A stretch of 36,453 nucleotides of DNA, taken from positions 2,478 to 38,930 of the forward strand of contig PHFL01000002.1 of assembly GCA_002794105.1 (NCBI GenBank), given 5' to 3'. This document shows positions 1 to 7,206 of the stretch, piece after piece; the stretch's first letter is position 1; every line of letters starts with the position of its first letter. This DNA comes from Candidatus Thermochlorobacter aerophilus. GTDB lineage: Bacteria; Bacteroidota; Chlorobiia; Chlorobiales; Thermochlorobacteraceae. The position numbers and the translations under genes are program-made. The notes beneath the pieces are model-generated. The model saw only the letters and a list, made by a program, of their open reading frames with translations. It had not been told where the DNA came from and searched no databases.

Positions 1-764
1 ATGTGCGCGATATGGAATGGGTGCGTATGGAGACGAAATACGTTACGGGAATTTCACGGGCTTTGGGAGGAAGTGGCGACCCTTCCCCAGTTACTGCACT
101 TGGTGTCTATATGGGTATGAAAGCCGCTTGCAAAGCTCGTTACGGCAATGATAGCCTCAATCGCAAGAAAGTGGCTATGCAAGGTGCCGGTCAGGTTGCC
201 TATCACCTTTGCCACTACCTTCGCTCTGAGGGCGCCATCGTGTATGTGACAGATATCTACGAAGAAAAAGCTCGCCGCATTGTCAATGACTTCGGCGCCA
301 TTTATGTCAAACCCGAAGAAATTTATGACCAAGAAGCGAACATCTTTTGCCCTGCCGCACTTGGCGGGATTTTGAACAGCGATACCATTCCTCGCTTGAA
401 GGTAGATATCGTAGCTGGACCTGCAAACAATCAGCTACGCGATGAAACCGTTCACGAGCAAATGCTCATCGAGCGCGATATTCTTTATGTGCCAGATTTC
501 GTTATCAATGCTGGCGGTCTGATTAACGTAGCAAATGAATTAGAAGGCTACAACAAAGAACGTGCACTCTCGCAGGCACGTGAGATTTATGATGTGGTTG
601 GCGATGTATTGCGCATTGCTCGGCAACAAAACCTGACGCCAAACTCCGCCGCTATTCACTTGGCTGAAGAGCGACTGCGGAAAATCGGACAAATCAGGTC
701 CATCTATGCTGGCGAAAGCAACTATGCTGGGCGCTTAGGGGAAATGCGCTCTCGCCGCCGATGA
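1..764 (+). CDS. Leucine-type amino-acid dehydrogenase, 3' part
   Basis: C-terminal part (about 254 codons) of a Glu/Leu/Phe/Val dehydrogenase. The true start lies left of the window; the reading frame is open from the first bases. These enzymes oxidatively deaminate an amino acid to its 2-oxo acid with NAD+ in the cytoplasm. The segment GGSGDPSPVTALGVYMG is characteristic of the leucine/phenylalanine dehydrogenase branch. A Rossmann NAD-binding core follows (GAGQVAYHL, then the acidic strand end YVTDIYEEKA), and then the conserved CPAALGGILN and AGPANNQL segments and DFVINAGGLINVANE. Leucine dehydrogenases are about 350-370 residues, so roughly 100-110 N-terminal residues, including the catalytic lysines, are missing because of the window edge. 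Leucine or valine as substrate is inferred from family resemblance; phenylalanine cannot be excluded. Confidence 0.88.
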   Translation, partial: VRDMEWVRMETKYVTGISRALGGSGDPSPVTALGVYMGMKAACKARYGNDSLNRKKVAMQGAGQVAYHLCHYLRSEGAIVYVTDIYEEKARRIVNDFGAIYVKPEEIYDQEANIFCPAALGGILNSDTIPRLKVDIVAGPANNQLRDETVHEQMLIERDILYVPDFVINAGGLINVANELEGYNKERALSQAREIYDVVGDVLRIARQQNLTPNSAAIHLAEERLRKIGQIRSIYAGESNYAGRLGEMRSRRR

Positions 765-791
765 ACTTTTGCTAATTAACTTTTGCTAATT
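764..791. repeat. 14-bp perfect tandem duplication
   Basis: The unit AACTTTTGCTAATT occurs twice head to tail, starting within the last base of the dehydrogenase stop codon. It is A+T-rich and forms no hairpin, so it is not a recognisable terminator. It probably reflects a small slippage duplication. Confidence 0.85.
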
Positions 792-906
792 TTTATTGCT
801 GCGTTAAAGATGCACAATTTCTCTTGGAGGTGAATTTCTTTAGCTGTAACGTTGTTTGTTGATTCTACCGTACCCGTAAAACCCAAACACTTCGTTCTTT
901 AGTTCA

Positions 907-1521
907 ATGGTGAATCGTAGACAAGTTCGCGAAGTGGTTATGCAGGTCCTCTATGCCCGTGACATTCGCAAAGATAGTCTTGAGAAGGTGGCAGAGGGAC
1001 TTATTCCAGAGGAGATTCTTGCGCAAGAAAAATCCCGAGCATTTGCCCAGAAACTCCTTACTGATGTTGTCACTCATCAAAAGATGATTGATGAATATAT
1101 TGCCAAGCATGCCGACAACTGGGAGCTGGACCGCATGGCTGTCATTGACAGGAACCTGATGCGTATGGCAATTGCAGAGTTTCTTTTCATGGAAGACATA
1201 CCGCCGAAGGTTACCATTAACGAAGCAATTGAAATCTCAAAGAAGTATAGCACTGAAAAGAGTGGAAAATTTATCAATGGCATTTTGGATGCAACGCTTA
1301 ACGAGCTTAGGCAATCTGGCAAATTGCAAAAGTCTGGACGCGGGCTGGTTGACTTGCCAGCTAAGCAGCCCAGAAATCCAACGCCTGCTCCGCCTGCTGA
1401 AAAACCGCCTAGTTCATCTGCAGCACCGAAATCCTCACCCAAACCAAGCACCACAAAACCTTCGCCCAATTCTTCAAGTAAGAAGTCAGCATCGGCATCC
1501 CAGAAATCAAAACCAAAATGA
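907..1521 (+). CDS. nusB: Transcription antitermination factor NusB with C-terminal tail
   Basis: NusB pairs with NusE (ribosomal protein S10) and binds boxA RNA to support rRNA antitermination. Residues 1-135 are a complete all-helical NusB domain: MVNRRQVREVVMQVLYA at the start, WELDRMAVIDRNLMRMAI in the middle, and the diagnostic KVTINEAIEISKKYSTEKSG then FINGILDA near the end. Residues about 140-204 are a tail rich in Pro, Ser and Lys that is absent from typical NusB proteins of 130-160 residues; it is probably disordered and may contact RNA. The ATG at 907 gives the expected N-terminus. No clear Shine-Dalgarno sequence precedes it. The stop overlaps the start of the next gene (ATGA), so the two are probably translationally coupled. 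Confidence 0.95.
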   Translation: MVNRRQVREVVMQVLYARDIRKDSLEKVAEGLIPEEILAQEKSRAFAQKLLTDVVTHQKMIDEYIAKHADNWELDRMAVIDRNLMRMAIAEFLFMEDIPPKVTINEAIEISKKYSTEKSGKFINGILDATLNELRQSGKLQKSGRGLVDLPAKQPRNPTPAPPAEKPPSSSAAPKSSPKPSTTKPSPNSSSKKSASASQKSKPK

Positions 1522-2291
1522 GCTACGATAACATGACCGACACAAAGCCTGCTACTGCGCAAAAATTTGTGGCTATTGGAGATATTCATGGGTGTCTTTC
1601 ACCACTGCAAGCACTTATTGATAAGCTTGCGCCCAGCTCTGACGAAACACTCGTCTTCTTGGGCGATTACATCGATAGAGGTCCCGATTCTAAAGGCGTA
1701 ATTGACTACCTACTTACCCTGAAAGAGACGCACCCCTGCATTTTCCTCATGGGCAATCACGAAGTTATGATGCTTGAATACATAGACTTTGGTCGTGCAG
1801 CAGGCTGGATTATAAACGGCGGCAAAGCTACTCTGGCTTCTTACACTCTTAACGATGAAATTCACATTCCCGAATCGCATATAGAGTTTTTGCGCAATTG
1901 CCTCTATTACTACGATACCGAAAAGTATTTCTTTGTGCATGGTGGCTTAAAACCGACACGCTCTATTGCAGAGAATCTACAATTGCTCTCTCCTATTGAC
2001 CTTGTTTGGGAACGCGACCATCTGAATCCGCATCATCTTTTCTACGAAGACTATGCTTGGGAAAAAACTGTGGTGTGTGGTCATACGCCTTGCCCTGAAC
2101 CTATTATCAAGGATAAGCTTATTTCAATCGATACAGGTTGTGTCTATAACTATTCTCCAGAACTTGGTCGGCTTACAGCAATTCGCTTGCCTTCACTGGA
2201 AACTGTACAGGTTGACAATCGCTCGCCAAAATTGTCAAAATTTTCTTTTGCTAGCTGGTTAAAAGCCAAAATATCAGCCGCTGAGCGCTGA
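1518..2291 (+). CDS. PPP-family Ser/Thr protein phosphatase (metallophosphoesterase)
   Basis: Cytoplasmic metallophosphatase of 257 residues. All the PPP signature blocks are visible: GDIHG (21-25), GDYIDRG (49-55), GNHE (79-82), a conserved His in FVHGG (about 141) and GHT (188-190). These ligate the two metal ions and bind phosphate. The arrangement matches bacterial PrpA/PrpB-like protein phosphatases. Diadenosine tetraphosphatase (ApaH) is a related alternative, but the overall pattern looks more like the protein phosphatase type. The start overlaps the nusB stop by four bases; an internal ATG at codon 6 is also possible. Its substrate cannot be told from sequence, and no kinase gene is adjacent. 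Confidence 0.85.
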   Translation: MSYDNMTDTKPATAQKFVAIGDIHGCLSPLQALIDKLAPSSDETLVFLGDYIDRGPDSKGVIDYLLTLKETHPCIFLMGNHEVMMLEYIDFGRAAGWIINGGKATLASYTLNDEIHIPESHIEFLRNCLYYYDTEKYFFVHGGLKPTRSIAENLQLLSPIDLVWERDHLNPHHLFYEDYAWEKTVVCGHTPCPEPIIKDKLISIDTGCVYNYSPELGRLTAIRLPSLETVQVDNRSPKLSKFSFASWLKAKISAAER

Positions 2292-2309
2292 TTGTGCAGC
2301 GCATGTTTT

Positions 2310-2999
2310 ATGACCAGAAGAGAGAAAATTCAGAAAGTTATAGCCATTCTTAGCAAAAAATTTCCTTCGCCACGCTCTGAACTTGTCTATCAGACACCGT
2401 TTCAACTGCTTATTGCCACAATATTGGCGGCACAGTGCACCGATAAGCGTGTCAATCTCGTTACCCAGCCGCTTTTTGCCAAATATCCTGACGCCAAAGC
2501 CATGAGCCAGCTATCGCTGGATGAGCTGCGTGAGCATATCAAATCCATCAATTTTTTCAACAATAAAGCCAAAAACATTCATGCACTTGTGCGCATCCTC
2601 TTGGAGAAGTTCAACGGTGAGGTACCAGATACGCTTGAGGCACTTACGGCTCTGCCCGGCGTTGGTCGCAAAACCGCTCATGTAGTGCTCAGTAATGGTT
2701 TTGGAAAGCCCGTCTTGGCTGTCGACACGCATGTTTTTCGTGTTGCCAATCGCTTAGGGCTCGCCAAGGCTAAAGATGTTTTACAGACAGAAAAACAGCT
2801 CATGCGCCACCTAGCTCCTGAAGAGGTTAATAATTTTCATCATTACCTTGTTTTGCACGGACGATATACATGCAAGGCTATATCACCGCAGTGCCATATT
2901 TGCGAGCTTACAGCACTGTGCACTCACTATCGGCAACTTAAGTCATCAGCACGTCAGCGTCTTGCATCTACAAACAAATCAACACAAGCCAAGCTATGA
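2310..2999 (+). CDS. nth: Endonuclease III (DNA glycosylase/AP lyase)
   Basis: Base-excision repair enzyme that removes oxidised pyrimidines and cleaves at the abasic site. With the ATG at 2310 the protein has 229 residues. A helix-hairpin-helix motif LPGVGRKTA lies at 115-123, with Lys121 as the catalytic nucleophile and Asp139 in VDTHVFR as the catalytic aspartate. Four cysteines (188, 195, 198, 204) with spacing C-x6-C-x2-C-x5-C ligate the 4Fe-4S cluster. A TTG start at 2292, immediately after the phosphatase stop, would add six residues (MCSACF) that are not typical, so I prefer the ATG. It lies close behind the phosphatase gene and is probably cotranscribed with it. Confidence 0.95.
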   Translation: MTRREKIQKVIAILSKKFPSPRSELVYQTPFQLLIATILAAQCTDKRVNLVTQPLFAKYPDAKAMSQLSLDELREHIKSINFFNNKAKNIHALVRILLEKFNGEVPDTLEALTALPGVGRKTAHVVLSNGFGKPVLAVDTHVFRVANRLGLAKAKDVLQTEKQLMRHLAPEEVNNFHHYLVLHGRYTCKAISPQCHICELTALCTHYRQLKSSARQRLASTNKSTQAKL

Positions 3000-3058
3000 T
3001 TTTGAAAGTTGTCTCACTTTTTTCTACTTTTCATGCGCTGCCCCACTGTGACTTGAAC

Positions 3059-3094
3059 CTAGCAGCTCTCCAATTTTTATTTTGGAAATGCTAG
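3059..3094 (+). terminator. Possible hairpin terminator after nth
   Basis: Interrupted stem-loop: outer arms CTAGCA (3059-3064) and TGCTAG (3089-3094), inner arms TCCAA (3069-3073) and TTGGA (3082-3086). A short T run (ATTTTTG) starts a few bases after the right arm. The stem is G+C-poor, so termination efficiency is uncertain. Confidence 0.35.
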
Positions 3095-3129
3095 AAGCAT
3101 TTTTGCTCTTTGTAGAACATTCAAGTTTT

Positions 3130-3150
3130 TACACATAGGGTCTATGTATA
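3130..3150 (+). promoter_or_regulatory. Inverted repeat over a start codon
   Basis: ACATAG (3133-3138) and CTATGT (3142-3147) form a perfect 6-bp stem with the three-base loop GGT. One mismatch further out, two more pairs are possible. The right arm contains the ATG (3144-3146) of the following gene, and the left arm and loop contain AGGG, the only Shine-Dalgarno-like sequence there. If it folds in RNA, the hairpin would hide the ribosome site. As DNA it could equally be a small operator. Confidence 0.35.
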
Positions 3151-3578
3151 ACATTGACATCTCGAGCTTTCCGCTTATTGTAATCCAGAGCGACTCACCG
3201 GTTTGTCAGGCTATGCTCAAGGATTTCTATAAGGCGATTCATGCAGCTGTTGAGCGACAGACGGCTTTTGGGATACTTTACCGTTGTCATGCCACCACGC
3301 CGAAACTTCCTCGCACCAAATCTCCCACTCTTTTGGTAGAGCAGCTTCCGCCTGAACTTCCAGAATGTCTTGCTGGGCTTGTGGCAATTATGAAATCTAC
3401 AAAAATGATTCGCTACCTGCGCCCGCTCTCCATTGGTCTAACCAAAGCTATGCCCAAATGTCCTATTAAAATCTTCACTTGGGGAGAAGAGCAAAATGCC
3501 AAGGCATGGATTCAGGCACAGATTGAAATCAAGCAACGCAAATTGGCTTGGGCACGTCTTGCGCAGAAAACCAGCTGA
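3144..3578 (+). CDS. Small protein of unknown function, possibly STAS/SEC14-like
   Basis: 144 residues, with no signal peptide and no membrane segment. I do not recognise it firmly. The start (IDISSFPLIVIQSDS) and the final helix (IKIFTWGEEQNAKAWIQAQ) have the alternating strand and helix character of SpoIIAA-like STAS/SEC14 domain proteins, where an aspartate- or glutamate-rich helix ending in AW-(I/L) is common. This is weak resemblance only. It stands alone between nth and a convergent gene pair. Its composition is like that of its neighbours, so I see no sign of transfer. The ATG at 3144 sits inside an inverted repeat. Confidence 0.6.
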   Translation: MYNIDISSFPLIVIQSDSPVCQAMLKDFYKAIHAAVERQTAFGILYRCHATTPKLPRTKSPTLLVEQLPPELPECLAGLVAIMKSTKMIRYLRPLSIGLTKAMPKCPIKIFTWGEEQNAKAWIQAQIEIKQRKLAWARLAQKTS

Positions 3579-3590
3579 AACACTTTGAGA

Positions 3591-3636
3591 AGGTGCACTG
3601 CACCTCCGATACACAGGCTAATCTACAGTGCAGTGC
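3591..3636. terminator. Hairpins between convergent genes
   Basis: Two alternative structures: a compact palindrome AGGTGCA-C-TGCACCT (3591-3605), and a longer stem pairing GCACTGCAC (3595-3603) with GTGCAGTGC (3628-3636) across 24 bases. The position between the ends of a plus-strand and a minus-strand gene suggests a shared, bidirectional terminator. No long T run follows on either side. Confidence 0.45.
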
Positions 3637-3674
3637 GTCTTCTGGCGCATAGCAGCGATGCTCGGCAGGTCTGC

Positions 3675-5750
3675 TTACTTTTTCACAAATTCTTCGTCAG
3701 GCACGCCCACATTTTGTTTGATGCTGGTGACCACCAACTGCACATCTGCCATTCCTAGCGACTGCACAGCCTTAAATGGCTGCATCACGCCATCGACAGG
3801 CTTGAAATCAGAATACGTTGTTGTCACCTCAATTTCGCCTTGCGGCGTACTTTGCTTTCGGGTTTCTGAAATTAGCATGAAATCTTCGGCGTCAAAGATA
3901 AGTGTCATTTTGCCATTCAGTGCTTGCTCCAGCTCAGCAACATAGACGGGTCTGCCTTTGAGCATCTTTTTTTCTTTTGCTACTACTTTGTAGCCCAGTT
4001 CTGCTGTGCGGTAGAGCATGTTGAACTGTGAGCTTTCCAGTGCCTTTTTCAGTTCATCGCCCGACAGCTCCCTTGTGCCACCAATGCCGCTTTGCACCAC
4101 TTTTTTTCCATCGTTGTAGACTTCCTGCGAAAAGAGCGGCGTGCTGATGATGAAAACTTGCTTGTTCGGAAACTTCTCTACGCGCTTGAAAGTGCCTTCA
4201 ATCGTTTGCGGACCTGCAAAAATGCTCACCTTGCCTTCAATGATACGGTCTTTGATTTTCATCACGGCGCTCTCTCCACCAATAGCTTCAATGTGCTTTC
4301 TGAGCAATTCTTCGCCAGAGAGGTCCAGTGTCAATGAAATCATCGGGTTAAGCTCGGTATCATAGACACGAACCTTGGCAAGTTTCTCCAACTTCGGCTT
4401 GATTTCTTTAGCATCGCCGACCACGACGATAGCAAGGTCATTGACTTCGATGTATTTCTTTGCCAGTTCCAGCGCTCTTTTAGGCGTTACGCTACTGATT
4501 TTTTGTACATACGTCTTGTAATAATCGGCAGGCAAGCCATAGAACTCGATATTCTGTAGCCGTGCCGCATTTTGTTCAGCGAGCTCGAGGCTCAGGAGGT
4601 AATTGCCAGCAAGATATTCGCGATGCAATTTCAGTTCTTCTTCGTCTATCGGCTCCGAGTATATGCGGCGCATTTCCGCCAAGATTTCTACAATAGCCGA
4701 ATCCGTAACCGCATTGCGCACTTCAGTACTGGCAGCAAAATAGCCCAGATAGCGTTGGTATGCCCCACTGGCATATGCGCCGTAAGTCCAGCCATGCTTC
4801 TCACGCAAGTTTTGGAACAGTCGCCCTGAAAATCCCCCTCCAAGGACCGACTTCACGACGCCCAGTTCGACAAGGTCAGGATTGTTACGCGGCACACTGC
4901 GAAAACAGACGCGAATGTTCGACTGCACTGCGCCGGGCAAATCCACCAAGTGAATCATCATGCCCTTGTTATCTGGCAGTTCAGCTGGTTGCACTTTGGC
5001 TGGCGTCCCTCTTTTCCACTTCCCGAAGTATTTCTCCAACTTCTTTGTAATCTCGTCGGCTTTTACATCTCCTACGACGGCAATGGTAGCATTATTTGCA
5101 AAGTAGTGTGTGGCGTAGAAGTTTTTAAGGTCTTCTACGGTAATTGCATTGACGCTCGCCTCGGTTTGTAATTTGCCATATGGATGCTCACCGAAGAGCA
5201 CCTTTCGCAGCAGGTTTGCGGCTAATGTTTGTGGGGTTTTCTTTCCCGCCGTAATGTTTGAGAGAGCTTGTTTGCGCACAATTTCCAGCTGCTCTTCAGG
5301 GAAAGTGGGGTTCAGCACAGCATCCGAGAGTAGCTCTAAGAGCTTGTCGGTATGCTTGGTCAGCCCCGAAATCACAATCGATGTGGCATCATCACCTGAA
5401 CTTGCACTGTATTCTGCACCGATTTTGTCAGCTTCTCGGGCAAAGTCAGATGCTTTGCGTTTCAGCGACCCTCTGCCTAAGAGTTCAGCGGTAAAATCTG
5501 CCACGCCCGGTTTTTCGCCATCAAAAAAATCACCGGCTTTGACGAGCAACCGCACTGTGATGGTCGGCTTGCGGTCCGATTCAATGATAAAGACTTTCAG
5601 ACCATTTGAGAGCACAGTTTCCTTGAAATCTGGAAAGGATGCCGCTGGTGCCGGTCCTGCTTCTGGCTTCTTGGTTCGGTCAATTTTTTGACCTAAAGCT
5701 ACTTGGCTCAAAAAAAGCAGTATCCAAAGGGCAAATGCGAGTCTTGACAT
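3675..5750 (-). CDS. M16 peptidase homologue without the zinc motif, with extra C-terminal domain
   Basis: 691-residue exported protein; residues 1-20 are a signal peptide ending ALG-Q. Residues about 40-460 form the two repeated M16 domains. The position of the HxxEH zinc motif reads VADFTAEL (83-90), so the metal ligands are lost. The second M16 half keeps the Arg/Tyr block (GRLFQNLREKHGWTYGAY) that completes the active site of a partner subunit. This is the expected pattern for the non-catalytic partner in heterodimeric M16 peptidases. Residues about 465-691 form an additional domain beginning LLRKHIEAIGGESAVMKI; its strand pattern resembles LolA-type lipoprotein-carrier folds (an inference). 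It lies 23 bases downstream of the catalytic M16 gene on the same strand. Confidence 0.88.
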   Translation of the reverse strand: MSRLAFALWILLFLSQVALGQKIDRTKKPEAGPAPAASFPDFKETVLSNGLKVFIIESDRKPTITVRLLVKAGDFFDGEKPGVADFTAELLGRGSLKRKASDFAREADKIGAEYSASSGDDATSIVISGLTKHTDKLLELLSDAVLNPTFPEEQLEIVRKQALSNITAGKKTPQTLAANLLRKVLFGEHPYGKLQTEASVNAITVEDLKNFYATHYFANNATIAVVGDVKADEITKKLEKYFGKWKRGTPAKVQPAELPDNKGMMIHLVDLPGAVQSNIRVCFRSVPRNNPDLVELGVVKSVLGGGFSGRLFQNLREKHGWTYGAYASGAYQRYLGYFAASTEVRNAVTDSAIVEILAEMRRIYSEPIDEEELKLHREYLAGNYLLSLELAEQNAARLQNIEFYGLPADYYKTYVQKISSVTPKRALELAKKYIEVNDLAIVVVGDAKEIKPKLEKLAKVRVYDTELNPMISLTLDLSGEELLRKHIEAIGGESAVMKIKDRIIEGKVSIFAGPQTIEGTFKRVEKFPNKQVFIISTPLFSQEVYNDGKKVVQSGIGGTRELSGDELKKALESSQFNMLYRTAELGYKVVAKEKKMLKGRPVYVAELEQALNGKMTLIFDAEDFMLISETRKQSTPQGEIEVTTTYSDFKPVDGVMQPFKAVQSLGMADVQLVVTSIKQNVGVPDEEFVKK

Positions 5751-5773
5751 GATTTGCGTTTTGGTTTTGGGTT

Positions 5774-7132
5774 CTACTGATTTTTCTTTTTGTCTGGTGT
5801 TGGGTAATGTATCAGCGAGCGGTTCTTTTCAGTGAGATATTTTTTTGCCACACGCTGCACGTCTTGACGTGTTACTTTCAAAAATTCATCGATCTCGGTA
5901 TTGATAAGATTGGTGTTGCCATAGAAGCGATAGTAGTTTGCCAAATTGACAGCGCGGCTAAACATGGAGCCGAAGGCATTTGCCCATTCTGTCTCCTTCT
6001 GATTCTTAGCTTTTTCAAGTTCTTCTGCAGTGATGCCCTTCTCGACAATCTTTTTGATTTCTTCATCAATAATCTTGTCCAAAGTCTCAATCTCCACGCC
6101 ACGATTGCCAATGGCAAGGACAGCTATCATACCCGCACTTTCCTGCAAGAACGGAAAGACCGATAGATTTACAGCAACCTGTTCATCTTCCACCATGCGC
6201 TTGTAGAGGCGTGCACTTTTGCCGTTTGCTAATACCGATGCCAGAATTTTAAGAGCGAAGGCATCTTTATCTCGCTGGTGTGTGGCTCGCCACACATGAA
6301 TTGTGGCTGGCAGAGGCGTATTGTCCTTGACGACTTCTTTATACTTTGGCGCCGTTTGCAGCGCAAATTCAATTTTCGGTCGCTCAATGTCTTTGCCACG
6401 CGGAATCTCGCCAAAATAAGCCTCTATCAACTGCTTGGTTTCTTCAAGGTCAAAGTCGCCTGCAATCGCCAGTGTGGCATTGTTCGGCACATAGTATTTC
6501 TTGTAGAACTCTCGAAATTCTTCAATAGAGGCTTGGTCGATATACTGTGCTTCGCCGATTGGGGTCCATGCGTAGGGTGTTCCTTCAAACGCCAAGGCTG
6601 CCATGTTGAAGAACACGGTGCCATATGGACGGTTCTCGTAGCGTAGCCGCCGTTCTTCCTTGACGACTTGCCGCTGTGTTTCAACGCCAATGGAATCAAT
6701 TTTGGCATGCAGCATGCGCTCCGACTCAATCCAAAGTGCCAGTTTGAGCTGATTCGAGGGTAAAATCAAGTAGTAGTCGGTGCGGTCGAAGGATGTGGAG
6801 GCATTGAGACTGCCGCCTGCACCAGAGACAAGTTTATCAATTTGTCCGCGTTTGATGTTCTCTGTGCCTTCAAACATCAGGTGCTCAAAGAAGTGTGCAA
6901 AGCCCGTGCGGTCTGGGCGCTCATTTTTGCTGCCGACATGATAGAGCATATATGTTGCCACAATCGGCAAAGAGCGGTCTTGATGCAAAATGACATGCAA
7001 ACCATTTGGCAAATCATACTCGACAAATTCAATTTTCTTCCGTGGCGATTTCTCGCTTTTCCCAGCGCGCTGCGCCATGCCTAATTGCGCCCATGATAGG
7101 AGCAAGAGCAGGATAAGAATGAACTTCTGCAT
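5774..7132 (-). CDS. M16 family zinc peptidase, catalytic subunit
   Basis: 452-residue exported protein; residues 1-20 are a hydrophobic signal peptide ending GMA-Q. The zinc motif HFFEH lies at 80-84, and the third metal ligand is in VKEERRLRYENRPYG near residue 160. M16 (pitrilysin/processing-peptidase-like) enzymes degrade or trim short peptides inside a closed chamber. The downstream gene encodes a family member without zinc ligands but with the Arg/Tyr block, so the two products probably form a periplasmic heterodimer. The ATG at 7132 is 74 bases from the ATG of the divergent permease, which leaves room for back-to-back promoters. The substrate is unknown. Confidence 0.93.
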   Translation of the reverse strand: MQKFILILLLLLSWAQLGMAQRAGKSEKSPRKKIEFVEYDLPNGLHVILHQDRSLPIVATYMLYHVGSKNERPDRTGFAHFFEHLMFEGTENIKRGQIDKLVSGAGGSLNASTSFDRTDYYLILPSNQLKLALWIESERMLHAKIDSIGVETQRQVVKEERRLRYENRPYGTVFFNMAALAFEGTPYAWTPIGEAQYIDQASIEEFREFYKKYYVPNNATLAIAGDFDLEETKQLIEAYFGEIPRGKDIERPKIEFALQTAPKYKEVVKDNTPLPATIHVWRATHQRDKDAFALKILASVLANGKSARLYKRMVEDEQVAVNLSVFPFLQESAGMIAVLAIGNRGVEIETLDKIIDEEIKKIVEKGITAEELEKAKNQKETEWANAFGSMFSRAVNLANYYRFYGNTNLINTEIDEFLKVTRQDVQRVAKKYLTEKNRSLIHYPTPDKKKNQ

Positions 7133-7206
7133 AGATGATAAGTGATTGGTTAGAGAGCCGAGCGAATATAAATGCTTTTCTTTATTTTCTTAAAACTTTT
7201 GACCTG

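Noticed and set aside
3040..3064. On the minus strand, GGTTCAAGTC resembles a tRNA T-loop followed by an acceptor-like end.
   Set aside because: The T-stem does not pair and no anticodon or D arm can be drawn in the bases before it. It is a chance match or at most a remnant.
5149..5691. A 180-residue plus-strand reading frame opposite the zinc-less M16 gene.
   Set aside because: It lies fully inside a well-supported gene and its composition is that of an antisense shadow. The same holds for long frames at 20799-21404 (minus) and 25349-25972 (minus).
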